This document shows positions 35,985 through 48,249 of a stretch of 64,000 nt of DNA, in pieces (position 1 is the stretch's first letter; each line of letters begins with the position of its first letter). The notes under the pieces are model-generated. The model did not search any database. It had not been told where the DNA came from and saw only the letters and a program-made list of their open reading frames with translations. Made by a program: the position numbers and the translations under genes. The stretch covers positions 3,920,001 through 3,984,000 of the forward strand of contig NW_024881278.1 in assembly GCF_018691265.1 (NCBI RefSeq), written 5' to 3'. Origin of the DNA: Tyto alba. Its lineage: Eukaryota; Chordata; Aves; Strigiformes; Tytonidae.

Positions 35985-38408
35985 TTTCCCTACTGAATTC
36001 ACATTATCCAGTTTCCTTCTATTAGCGTTCAGGTTCCCCTCCAACCTGAAGTGTTAACCTTGCAGTCAAGGTACTCTGAAAGTATTCTTGGAAGAAGAGT
36101 ACATTTACTGCACATTCAGGCACTTCTCAGCCCCAACGAGGACTTGGGCTGCATCAGACTTACTAGCTACATTAGATCTTACCACCCTGAAAGCTCCTTC
36201 AAAATAAACAGATTGAAATGGTTTACAAAGCAACTGTCACGCTACTGTTACTGCTAAAGAATGCCGTGTGAAATTAGCTTGTTCTTTTCAAATTGTAATT
36301 TTGCCATGGGCAAAAATGGTTAGATGCATTTGAGCTATTAAGTATGACTCTCGGTCATCTTACTACCCAGACATGTTTAATCAAATTGGCTTTCACTTGT
36401 TCCCAGCTACACCCAGGGAACCATATATGAACACAACAGCGTCCATCCCTACCCAAGAACAGGTTAAGCACATAATATAACTTCTATTCTAATGCTACAC
36501 CCTGAGATTGGGAAGCATTTCTGAATCAGGATGTTACAGTCACCAAAAACAACAAATGGAACCAAACCATCAACCTTTATTCAGACAAAGATCCTGCCAT
36601 GATTAAAATTTCTGTTTATTCTCATTAAAAGCAGCAGAATCTGTAGCTGGTCTATACCATTAGGTAGACTTTAATTTGCAAAGCGAAGAGCACTGCTTAA
36701 AAGGAAGACATTTTTTTTAAAGCACCTGAGATTTAAAGGATTTATCTAAGTCACAAAGAAGCATCAATTCCCAACTAAAAAAAAAAAACAGTGACTTTAA
36801 GAGTACATGAGATTCGACATCATTTAGTTGCTTTATCCTGTCTGCTTTGACAGGCACACTTCTACTGTAAACAAAGCCTTTGTCAAGTGTGATTGTTTTC
36901 CATCCTTCATAATTAAACCCTGTATTCCCCGATTTGTCAGCTTGGTATTAAAGAATAACAATAATTTTCTATTATAACATAGAGCTCTAAAAGCATTTAA
37001 CAGTTCCTCTTTGCTGCTGAATGATAAGAGACTGCACTAATTAATTGCGTTCCCTCTGTTTTATGTTTCATAAAAAGTTTAGCAGAGATTTCAAAGGCAC
37101 AAAAGGACATTTAAGCAGCCTACACTCTCCTAGAAAACAGCCGTGTGTGCTTTTAAACATTTCTTCCTAAAGGAAATGGCCACATCAAATGAAGTTAGAA
37201 AGATTTTTGGTTTAGAATCGCTTAAAAATTCATGTCTAGTTACAGCTAGCACTTTAATCCTAAAAATGCTCACTCCCTCCAGTTTACTGGATTTGAACAC
37301 ACTGCAGTTGGTTACATTCCTCTCTCACGTTTTCCCATAAATGAATGGGCCCAATATATCTCAAAATTAGATAACAAAACTAAACAACAGAAACCATCTA
37401 ATTATTTTCTGGTTTATCAATAAATACAGGATGGAGTTATTTTCTGGCTATCAAAGCTACAGATTATAAAATTAATAACATTAGAAGAAATAGGTCAAAT
37501 ATCAAACAAAACTCCAAAGATAGAGTTGGAAAATCAAGAGGTGTTAAGGTACAAAAACCTTATGAATAAATATTTTCCCTAATGACCCTAGTGATATCTT
37601 TTAGGGCGAAGGGGGAAGAAAGGCAGTATAATCTGTAAACTGAGAAATGCTGAGTATGATGGCAACAGACTTTTACTTAACAAAATATGAAACTGTATCG
37701 ATATCAACCTGCTATAATTTAATGCATCAAAGAACAGGTTTTGTTGATTTCATGATGTGTTAAGACCAGGAGGTAAAATAAGGGATACATAATCTATCTG
37801 TGCTTCTTATCCTATAAGTATATATGATCTCATGTCAGCACGAATGCTTTTCTTTCTTATATAATTAGGACGTAGGATGCCTATTACTAGGACACCTACG
37901 TAAATATTAAATTAGGACATTTATTCTTCTCAGTTATTACAGTTAAGTCACTGAAAGAAACCCTTTTACATCTACAAATCTAGCATTAACCAAACTCTCA
38001 ATAAAATAAAGCTGCTGCAATAAATGTATTGTGCTCATACAGGTACGATTTGGAAGTTTGAGTCCAAATAAATTTTTTTCAAATATTGTGAAATATTATA
38101 ATCCTCATTTTGAGATTCCCATTCAAAAAGTCAACACCATGGCTGTAAAAATGCAGCACCTGTATTGCACAGTGGCTGTACACTTGGTACACTCATTGTC
38201 AGACTGTCAGTATTGCCAATCAGTGGAGTTACCATAACAAAAACCCTGTGTCTAAGCCACGGACATTATTTATCCCACTGAAACCCAAAATTTAAGTACT
38301 TTAAAAGAAAGACAGTTTATGCTTATTTTTGTTAGATAAACTGGGTTAAACCAGACAGTATTTGCCACCATCACAAATAGATGTTCAGTTAGATGAGAAA
38401 ATGCTGTA

Positions 38409-38724
38409 ATGGGGGGGGAAACATCTGAGAACCAGCTCATGGCATTTCTTTCAAGTCACCAGGTCAGGGATTGGTTTTCCTCAAAGTGGGTTAGCCCAGC
38501 CCCTCTGAAAGCCAGGGGTTTCAGCAGATTGATAAACAGCCCCGGGGCATTTAGTACTCCAGCTCTTCCCAAAAAATTGGCAGATGCTCCAGGCACTACC
38601 TTCATCCTAAGGGATGTTTTGGGACATAGCCAAGGCTTCATCCTCAATCTTTCCTGTTCATTTTTTAATGAATAAACAGATAGTGTTTTGTGGCTTGATA
38701 AAAAAAAAAAAAAAAAAAAAAAAA
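38409..38724 (+). pseudogene. Possible processed retrocopy with poly-A tail
   Basis: AATAAA at 38671-38676 is followed 23 bases later by a 25-base A tract (38700-38724), the arrangement of a polyadenylated transcript copied back into DNA. Upstream is a GC-richer segment with an 88-codon frame whose stop codon overlaps the AATAAA. The protein is not recognised and may be chance. A possible short target duplication, TTTAAAA, follows the tail and recurs near 38298, but seven bases in AT-rich DNA mean little. The 5' end is unknown. Processed copies are rare in birds, so this needs an alignment to accept. Confidence 0.22.
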
Positions 38725-41700
38725 TTTAAAATCTCATCAGGTCTTTACTTGCAAAGAAAATACTCCCAGTTCAACTAACTGAGCAGCGTACAGAGGAACT
38801 CCAAGGTATGTCAGTGAAGCCCTGTTTTAGAAACGAGAGCATGGGATCACTCTGGTGAGCTAAATGCAGGAGATAAGCACAGAAAATTCAGAACTAAAAC
38901 CAAATGCGTTTGTAAAGTGAGGAATGATAATGTTATCTAATAAAAATACTGGCACCTCTACCTTAGCACACCATTACAAACTCCTGCTGAAGAATTCAGT
39001 ATGCTGTAAGCATATCCAGTGCTGAAAAGAAGTTACAAGCCAGAAAGTACTGAAACCCTATGAAAAATTGCTTATGTTCTTCCAGCAGAACTAACAGCCT
39101 CCCACCTTCTTAACCAACACTTCACTCTCTGGTTTGGACACAAAGAAACAAAGCAAAACCAAAGCACTTAAAATACGTCAAACTCAGCTTTTTTGTCTGC
39201 ATCACCCACACGAAGAAGGAACAACTCCAAGGAAGCGCATGGAATTGCTCCACCTTCACTCTGCTATATGAGAAAGCAAACTATGGCACTTTTGCCTCCC
39301 ACGTAGCTATTGATAAATAAAATCTGTGAAGGCTCAGACTGAAACATGAGATTGTTTGCCTCTAACAAGAGTCCTGTGTTACATTACACTGCTCGACGGC
39401 CGCGTCAGTGCTTGCCACCAGTACAGCATGTGCTACCTGCGTGCTCCGCACTCGCAGAGGCTGCTCTGTCCCAGACTCACCCCCAAGGTGCAGAGGAGCA
39501 AGGTTTATACTAACAGCCTCCATTTCAGGTCTGAGCTGTAAACTTTTGGCCTACAGCTAGGAAGTGCTGCCTGGGGAGGGCTCTGAAGCAGCACAGGCTG
39601 GCCTGACCCAAGGGTCTTGTTCCCAGAGCTCCCAGCAGCTGCCCCCAGGGCACAATCTGGTTGGCGTCCCAGCAAGTGCAGTTATCCTACTGAACCGACA
39701 AAAAACAACTTTTCCTTTTTGAACCATACTATTTCTAGTCGAGCGCTAAGCGACTATTTAGAGATCTAACCAGCTGGGACCAGTCTAGATGTGATTAAAC
39801 TCCTGCCTGTGCAAAACCAAAGGTCACCGACTTTGGACTGCTGTGTGACAGAGGGGAGAGCGTTGCCAGCACGATGCTCTCAGGGGCAACCCACTAACTC
39901 TGCATTTCACGCCACAGGATACCTCCTGCTTGTATCCATTCTGGCGATGGACTGGAAAGCCCATCTACCTTAAAAAGTTTCTTGTGGAGAAGAAAAGGTG
40001 GTTGGGTAAACACCTCAGCTGGAGTGAAGTACTGCATTATTTGTCGCTCAGCATGGCTGTGCAGTTTTAAAGGCAAGATCAGCTTCACGATTTTATCTGT
40101 TATAATAAGGCTTTGCCCGTGACACAGCTTAATTGCATTCAGCTTCGTGTACACACTAGGATGAAGTCTATGTTTAATAAACTCTGCCACACCACCTCGT
40201 CAGAAAATATGCTTGTTATAGACAAACTTATTGTAACTATTCATAGTTTTACTTTGTCAAAGTCAGAAAAACAAAACGAGCTATACCAAGAAAAATTAAA
40301 CAAAACATCTTTATGGTGGTATAGCAATGTTTATGTCAGGGCTTTCATCAGTGAAAGGTGATAAAAACAGAGTTAAAGATCCTTGTGCTCTCCCACCTGT
40401 TACTTCTGTGAGACAAAAGCAGTGAGTGCTGACTTGGGCAGGGTAAACAGTAGTCCCTACCCTGAAAACTTACAAATCACATCAAGAATTAGGAAAAAGA
40501 AAAAGAAAGTGTTAACTTTTACTCCACTTTTGTGGAAAAGGCTGCAGATAAAGTCAAATGGCTAAGGTGAAGCCAAAGCTCTGTAGCTGAAACGAAAACA
40601 AGGTTATCTGTTTAGCTTGCTCAGGTATTGATCCACAAGACCTAACCGCTCTATACTGTCAGAATGCAATTTTAAAGGTGTACAATTTTAGCTTTACACC
40701 TCTTATTTTAGAAAGGTTCCTCTTTTATCAAGAGGAATGCAAGACATTCATTCACAGTGGATAAGCAGTTTGAAGAAGAGAAGGTACATAAACATTTCAG
40801 CAAATGATGAATCACTTGCAAAACATCTTTCCCCTTTAGTATTTTATTGGGAAATGCAACCTTCCTAGAAGACAAAATACCAGTATCATGCATGTTTACA
40901 CTCATGGCAGTGTGCTTCACACTGGCATCTAGTCTTGCCAACCCAGGGAAACAAAAAAATATATATTTCAAACACAACAAACATAAACACACGGGAAACA
41001 GAATCTGGACAGATGGGAGGCTTGTATTAGCCTTAAAGAGACCCTGTTGTCAGATCGTCCACATCATGAAACAACTGACCAACTCCAAGAGATGCAATAA
41101 AGCATGTGAATTCTCCACCAACATCTCTGGAACAGTTTTTTAACAAGCAAACAGAAAAATCCAGGACCTGATTTTATTAGTGGGTGAGAGTGCGATGAAC
41201 AGATGGGGTGATGCAGGGAGGAGGATCCCCATCATGACAAGAAATAGATCATTTTTTACAAAGACATGACAAGACTGTCAGCAAGAGTAGGTGCCAGACA
41301 GGCTGGTACTGCTACACCGGATCTGGTCTGGTCTGGCCAACAGAACATGCCAGAATGCTGGGTAACATCATCCCACTGAAAGAGCAAAGACTTTTACAAC
41401 CCATAACCAGGTGCGAGGCTGGGTTAAATCAGGAGGAGATGCTAACCCTGTCCCACTTGCCTGGTAAATCTCTCAGACAGCTCTGCACTTTCAAAGGCAA
41501 TTTTATGTGACACAGCTTTTGACCCATTTCAGGATTTCAAGGCCACCATGTCACCTATGGATGGGCCAGTGATTGCTGAGGGTCGCAATTAGCACATACT
41601 AGTAGGCTGTAAATTCTCCTCTCAGGTCAGAGATCAACTACAAGGATTGCCTCTAAACCAGGGAAATGCTGCAGCACACAGAAGCCACAGACAAATCTCC

Positions 41701-41767
41701 AAGACAGTATCTCACTATTGCAAACAACTCCCCATCTCACAAATTAACCAATAAATTAAGGCACAAG

Positions 41768-41784
41768 CACACACACACACACAC
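41768..41784 (+). repeat. (CA)n microsatellite, about eight copies
   Basis: Pure alternating CA ending in CCCCGCC. Confidence 0.92.
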
Positions 41785-43541
41785 CCCGCCATGGCATTTT
41801 TCAGACTGCCTATAGGGTAAATTAGGGCCCAAGTTTACTGATTCTTATACCAGTGCTTCACCCGTACAATTAGGAAGTTAACAGAAGTACACTGAGCTCT
41901 TGAAACAGAAGTAGCTCGTGTCCCAACTCTCTTGATGCATTTCAAAGACTGGCTTCCACACACAGTCCCAGTCACAGGGTGCTGAAGTCAAAGCCAACAT
42001 TCCCATAGACATTTTGAAGCCAACAATTCAGCCTTCCCCCCTTTCTCTGATGATCATTTTCAACAGTGCTTTGCCTTAAAGTGAGGCACTGTAAAACATG
42101 ATGACGCAAAACTGAAAAAAAAACAGACCGACTAAAGCTGCTGTCAGAAATGGTCAGCATCAGGGCGCGCGTAGCATGGTGTGCATCTCCTTGGATTTCT
42201 GCTTGCCAAACAGAGCGCCAGCTCGGCTAGAGCAGGATCCCTTGGAGGCTTCATTCACGTACTTCTAACATTTTTATCTGCCAAGGTATTTTCAAGCTAT
42301 TTCTTTCTGGAGTGTCCTGAAAATAATATATCAAAACATAAGGATTTTTCTTGAGGTTTGAGGTCTGCTTCAAAAATACCACCGAGGTCAATGCAAGTCT
42401 TTGTCAAGCTCTAGCTTCAGCCTTTAGGAAAAACATGAAACGAAAGAAAATTTAGCACTTGGATACAACTTCTTGAACAAACCTCTGCCTGTCCTCTGCT
42501 AAACATTCCTGAGACATTACTACCAACACTTACAAAATCTTCTCACATTGGATCACATAATTACCTACCAATAGAAGACATTTATGAATTTACTTCCTAA
42601 GTGGTGCGCCTTATGCTTTCAACTTTTTCTTGTTCTCTGGATGTCAAGATCTCAGCTGATGTTGCACTGAATATGCTGGGCACTCGAGTGGTAAAAGTAC
42701 CCTTCCTGTACGTCATTCATGGCTGCTGCGTGGGTACTCCAGAAGGCACCCGTTTTCAGGAGTGATCCCTGGCCACAAGCCAAACAATACAGAATAACTG
42801 ATGTCTGCACTGATCAGAGCTTACCCCCTCCACAGAGGGTCAGTCCTGACCAAACGACCTCTGAGGTGGACACAACCATCCTCCGGACCCTTCACGGACC
42901 CTGTCATACCTTGTGACATGTTCCTTATCTTTTGTGTGCTCCTCTCCCTCCCAGCAAAACATACAAAATACACTGAAAGCTGGGTCATAGCCTTCCCATA
43001 AAATCCCTGCTGCAATCAAGTGTTACTGGGGTGGTGCTATGTTAGAGCAACAAGGTGGTTCCAGTGACCTGGAAACACACATCTCCATTTGTCTTTTTCA
43101 GATACTGCCAATCAAGGAAAGAATAAGCACTTAAATAAAGCCTGATTTTTCATTTTTTAAAACCTACAAATCAATTATAGAAATGGGTTACAGCTACTTT
43201 ATTGCAACCAATCCCTAATGTTTGCATTCAAACCAGTAATACTAGCCAACAAGTACTCCGTCTCATCTGTAACAGAAACATAAAGTGTATTTTAAATACT
43301 TTGGATGTATTTTTATTTCAAAAGGCTGTAATAGTCAATATGCATAATAGTGAAACAAATTATTATAACATACTACTTGAAAAACATTTCCTCAGAGCTT
43401 CATTAACTCAGTATTAAACCAAATTAGGATATAGCAAGCATATCTACAGGGTAGAAATTAATGACATATTTGCATTTTAGTCACACTATAACATTATACA
43501 GTTGGGCCTGACTGCCACCTTTATCTGACATAAAACTGTCA

Positions 43542-43564
43542 CTGAAGTCAATGGAAGCTCTCAG
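43542..43564. repeat. Half-copy of the 'TCAATGGGA' dispersed repeat
   Basis: CACTGAAGTCAATGGAAGCTC is one of the cleaner single-arm matches to the palindromic family and lies about 60 bases left of the MITE-like relic. Confidence 0.35.
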
Positions 43565-43625
43565 ACAAGGTCTACAGCTCTCCAGGCATGACTTCGCAGG
43601 GATGCTCAGGGAAGTCAACCGGCAT

Positions 43626-43835
43626 TAGTTTAACATATGACCTAAAGAAGATTAGTTAAACTCTATGTGGATGCTTTCCTTCAGAATTAAAGTGACTTTA
43701 ATATGATTTTGTTACTTAAGTTTGTAAGTGAAGTAAACTAAATCGAATTAGGCCACTTTAATAGTGAAGAAAAGCATCCACACAGAGTTTTGATTCAGTG
43801 TAACAAGCTGCTTTAAAAATTAACTCATATTAGTT
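43626..43835. mobile_element. Palindromic MITE-like DNA transposon relic
   Basis: Two arms face each other. Bases 43660-43694 and the reverse complement of 43754-43788 agree at 31 of 35 positions, sharing ACTCT.TGTGGATGCTTT and ATTAAAGTG. Similarity continues inward with small gaps to about 43720 and 43727, leaving almost no spacer, and more weakly outward to about 43626 and 43835. There is no coding capacity. A long, nearly spacerless inverted repeat with no open frame is typical of a non-autonomous DNA transposon (MITE) that has decayed. The family cannot be named from sequence alone; the outer TTAGTTTA/TTAA-like ends could fit a TTA or TA target site, but this is inference. The alternative is a non-transposon hairpin. 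Confidence 0.7.
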
Positions 43836-45141
43836 TTCCCATGTGTCCGTTCATTCACAAACCCTTTAGGAAGGCTATAGTTTTAAAACTATTAATCTAA
43901 TTAAATTAAATTTCATTTTATCAAACTACACAATTCCACTTGCTAGTGTGAAGAAATCGCTAAATAATGAAGTGAGCTCCCTGGAAAAGTCACCCAGCTT
44001 CAGAGGAAGCAATATTTTTGCAGTGGTACTTCAGCGAGTTTTACTAAAAGGCTACAAAAACAGTCGCCCCATTTTAGAATTTAGCGAGTGACGTCTACTG
44101 CAGTATTTCAGGGGGTGGGAAGAGGGCTTTGAAGTACCTTCTGGTTTTGCTTTAAGGCAGAGTAACTTCATTAGCAGAGAGCATGTTCCATACCTACTAA
44201 CACAAAGCACATTTCCAGCTATAAGACCTCCAGCATCTTATATAGCCCGCCACGCAAACTAGTTCAAGAGAGTCAAACAATAATTGTTAAATCATTATTA
44301 AACAACTCAGAGGAAATGACAAGACAGTTACAGAAGGCTGAAAGGATGATTTGACATGTAGTATCTCAAGAGTACTGGGTCAGTAGTTACTGTATTTTAT
44401 AACTCCTGTTGACAGAGAAAGAACGAGGGAAGCTGAATCCAGAATGAGAGCTAGGGTAACCTCTAACACTCCAAAAGTATCGCTTGCTTTTTTTCCTAGA
44501 CCATTTTAAACCTCAGTCAATCACTATCCCTTCTGTCACGTTTGCACAGAAAGTCTGCAGGCACCATTATTCTAAAGGTGGAGAGGTCTCTCAGCAGAGC
44601 TCTAAAAGAAACATCACTTCACAAAACAGATTTAAAACATGAAGGGCATATATATGCATTTTTATAGTACCTTGTTACAACGCACGCACCTGTCAATCTG
44701 CAGCTGCACCAGCATGTCATGTGTTTTAGAGACGTCCAGGTTTCTTATTGGAGCTAAACCAGTGATAATGAAGTACTCTTGGCCAGCCCTTGCACTCTTG
44801 AGCAAGTCAGACACAGCTTGTATCAGGTCATCCAGCTCTCAGCAGAACACGGCCAAACCCACCAGTGCTGTGATGAGTAAGATCTTCTAGTTACACGCTC
44901 GTGCGTCATGAAGAAATGGGGCACAGCAGCACATAATTAGGTACATCAAAGAAATCTGCATTTTCTTTAAATATTCCCGTAATAGCCACATTCAAAACTA
45001 AGCTATCAGATGGATGGCTTTGTGAGCTATTTTAAATGCTTTGACAACTGCCCTCTGGAGTCTGATAGAAGTTAGCAGCGCTTATAGCAAGTAAACTAAA
45101 ACTAGTAGGCCTAAAAATATTATAACACTCAAAATAACAGT

Positions 45142-45171
45142 AAAAAAAAAAAAAAAAAGAAAAGAAAAAAA
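45142..45171 (+). repeat. A-rich tract
   Basis: A17, then GAAAAG and A7. Confidence 0.95.
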
Positions 45172-48001
45172 TTCAGTGTCTTGCAAGCTGCTTCTCTTTA
45201 GACCTTCCTGACTTACTGAATGAAGAACAGGGGGTAATTTCAGCTTTACAGCAGTTTTTCAGATTGAACATTTAGGATGTGGCAGATGCATACTTAATTA
45301 CAACATGTTTGAAGTAGGTATCAAGATCAAAAGGAAAGAAATGTTACATTAAAAAGGAGAGAGCTGATCTAAAGCTGCAATTAAAAACATGAACTCAAGG
45401 GAAAGAGTTGTTTGAGTTGGTAGGGGAATCATTATATACAGAATTAAGATCAGTATTATAGGTTTAGAAATTAAGCAAGCAAGCTAGATAAGCAGCAGCA
45501 CATAATAATCGAATATTTACACAGCTGTAAAACATCTACCAGGAGAATTGTGAGTACATGTGTTTGGAATGGTGGCAGGGGAAGTCTTCTCCACCTGATC
45601 CTGTACAACAATTTTCTTTATTGCCTGACTGCTCCTGGTTCCTACAAGACCACCAGGAAAGGTTCATTGATTTAAGCCACGTGTATCTAAGTAAACTAAC
45701 AATCCAAACTGACAGTTTATTCAAAGGAAAAAAAAAAAATTACCATTAGGACTATTAAAGCTTAATAGAAGAAAATATTTAATTAAAACCTAAAATGGAG
45801 GAATCTTTTGCTTAAAAGCCTGGAAATGGAATTGTTCTCACCTGGGTGTGCTGTAGCCTGGTACGGGGAAGAATAACTCCACTATCTCACTTGCTACTGC
45901 ATTGTGCAGAGAAAAACGGGTGCTGGTCATGTCTGGTAGGGAACTGGTTTCACAAATAAGCTCCTCTGGGTAAAAGAAGTGCTCAATGTACTTCCTCTAA
46001 CAGGCTGACCAGTTCTTTCATGAAGTAATTGGTCCTGGCTTATCAGCAGGCAGACTTGTATTTGTCTTACCTTCAGATGTTTACATAAGAATAATTTATT
46101 AATTTAGTATGTTTGTTTATTGGACATAAAAAGCATTTTAAACCTCAGGGTTTAGACTTGTAATAATCTTTAAAATTACTGATCACTGTTGCATTCAGTT
46201 CTGTGCTTTAATACAAAGTATTTTATGGAAGCTGGTGATAGCATTTAACACCAGTGAAAATGAAACAGTTATCGCCGGAGATAAAGAAGGACCCGCTCAC
46301 ACCCACTATATCCTCTGCCTTCTACTCACAGCACCTTCAACTTACACTGGAAATAAACATTAGTAGTCATTAGTACACCATTCAGCCACAGGGATCAGAT
46401 TGGTCATCTCATATTTACTCATTCCTGTCCTGCCAGCCTTGTAAAAGCTATCTCCGAAAAATGCAGCCATGGACATCAGCAACCTCAGCCTTAGCCACTT
46501 ACCACAAAGCGGTAAAAGTTTTTAGCAAATGCTGAACACGCTCTGTTGTGACTACAAAAGGAGGCAAACACCCTTAGCTTTCCTGGGAAGACTGGGATGC
46601 TTTAGAAGAGGTTTGCCTGCACAAGAGCTGGTGCAAACTTAATACAGTCACAACCAAAATTATGGGGAGTTTTTCTGATCAAACTTGAATTTTTCCTCCT
46701 CTTTGCCACTTGTTCCCAATATCTGCCATAACTAGGACACATTCTCTGCTGCCTCCTACTCCCCTTTTACTTCCCTGTTGGCACAACAGAAGAAGGAAGC
46801 CCTGCTGCCCTTCACATTTGATAGGCAGCTCTGAGATGCTCCGAGGGCAACTCTGAAATTCCTTTTCCTACAGCCACTCACTCTTCACAGTTCCAAACCC
46901 AAGAGCAGGAAACATATGCTGGGGCAGAGAGCAAATGCTGAGATATATCCCTGCAATCTCAAGGAAGCAGGCGGTTCCTCACAGATCATTGCCAGTTCCC
47001 GCATCTCCGCGCGGTCCGTGGCCTGGGTGTCACAGAGGTATAATCAGTCCTTAAATACCCTTTTCTTCTCCACGCTGTTCAGCCCACGCACAGCAAAGCC
47101 TCTGTTTCGTTATGTTTGGTGACACCACAGTAGCAAAGAGATTCGAGACACACAAGTTTCCTGTTTTCATTGTTTAGCACACTTTGGCAGCGATACGCTC
47201 AAAAACAACTGATTCGGGTCATTAATCAAATCAACAGAGAGCTGGCTAACAATCTGTTTTAACTCAGTTGGCAACTGATAGCTGTCTACATCTCTGAATT
47301 TGTGTAGCCCCAGTTAGTTCTAATCAGCTGCACTGCCATTAAACCATCCTTCTTGTTTTCCAAACGAAGACGACAAATTCTGGGAATGAAACTTCTGATG
47401 TGAATAGTTGTACTCGCTCGTTCAGGAAGCCCTTACTCTGAATACTCCATGCCTGTCACTCAAAACTGGCTCTTTCCTTCAGCGTTGCTGCCACTAAGCT
47501 GTTGAAAGATGAAAGCCAAAGGGGAACAAACGCAGGCAAGTGGACATCCAGATATGGTAAAATCTTGAGACCTTGAACACAATCCAAAAATGATCCCTTT
47601 GCCAACACAAAAACACATCTCAAGTTTAGACCAGAAAACAAAGATGAAAGCTCTGTCTTCACACGATTCAAAACCAGTATGCGTCTGTCAGTCTCAGGAG
47701 AAACACACTCACCTTAAAAGAAACAAATTAATAAACTGTTATAAACTATTAGAAGTACAAAGACTAAAATAAAATAACAAAAAAAAATCAAAATACTAAG
47801 TTATGCCACCTTACCAAGCATGCACTACTGCAGGACTGTGACGAAATAGCTCTTCTATTTCCAAATACATGAGACATGCAAGCTATAAATAAATAAGTTC
47901 AAGATGTGCATCGATATCACAGACACCACCCACTCCCTCCGCTGTCCTTCACTCACTACAGCCCATTTCTGACATTGTCTTTATTTTCTTCCCCTTTGCA
48001 G

Positions 48002-48049
48002 GCATTAAGAGACTGAAGGAAAATGACGCAGCCTGCCAAACACCAGAAG
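48002..48049 (+). other. Candidate 48-base cassette exon
   Basis: A strong acceptor (TTATTTTCTTCCCCTTTGCAG) is followed by 48 bases and a donor (AGAAG|GTATAT). The length is a multiple of three and the only clean reading is phase 1 to phase 1: xGC then IKRLKENDAACQTPE then G. The other two frames were not favoured; one hits TGA and one TAA. A small symmetric exon is typical of alternatively spliced microexons. The protein is not recognised and no partner exon was found, so chance remains quite possible. Confidence 0.3.
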
Positions 48050-48233
48050 GTATATTAGCGCTTGTCTTTTACTCACTTCATATCATTTCTCACCTTTGAT
48101 TTCTTGCATTCATGTAGTGCCTCCTAGCCGGTGTCAGCACATACATCACTCTGTAGGATGAAAACTTCCTAGATCTTGTGTTAAGATACTGGTTGTTCCT
48201 CAGAGAGTATTACATACATGCTTGGGCATTTTA

Positions 48234-48249
48234 ATTATTATTATTATTG
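48234..48249 (+). repeat. (TTA)5 microsatellite
   Basis: Five TTA units following TTTTAA. Confidence 0.9.

Larger units (their letters stand above)
31616..43625. other. Non-coding AT-rich DNA, third block
   Basis: A 153-codon minus-strand frame at 33907-34368 overlaps plus-strand frames over the same GC-richer patch, which has about eight CpGs near 34306-34404. It is not recognised and is treated as chance. The stretch 36.2-38.3 kb is particularly AT-rich and featureless. Confidence 0.75.

Noticed and set aside
43099..43155. Plus-strand acceptor followed by AATAAA
   Set aside because: All three frames stop within about 15 codons. It could be a non-coding terminal exon, but there is no other support.
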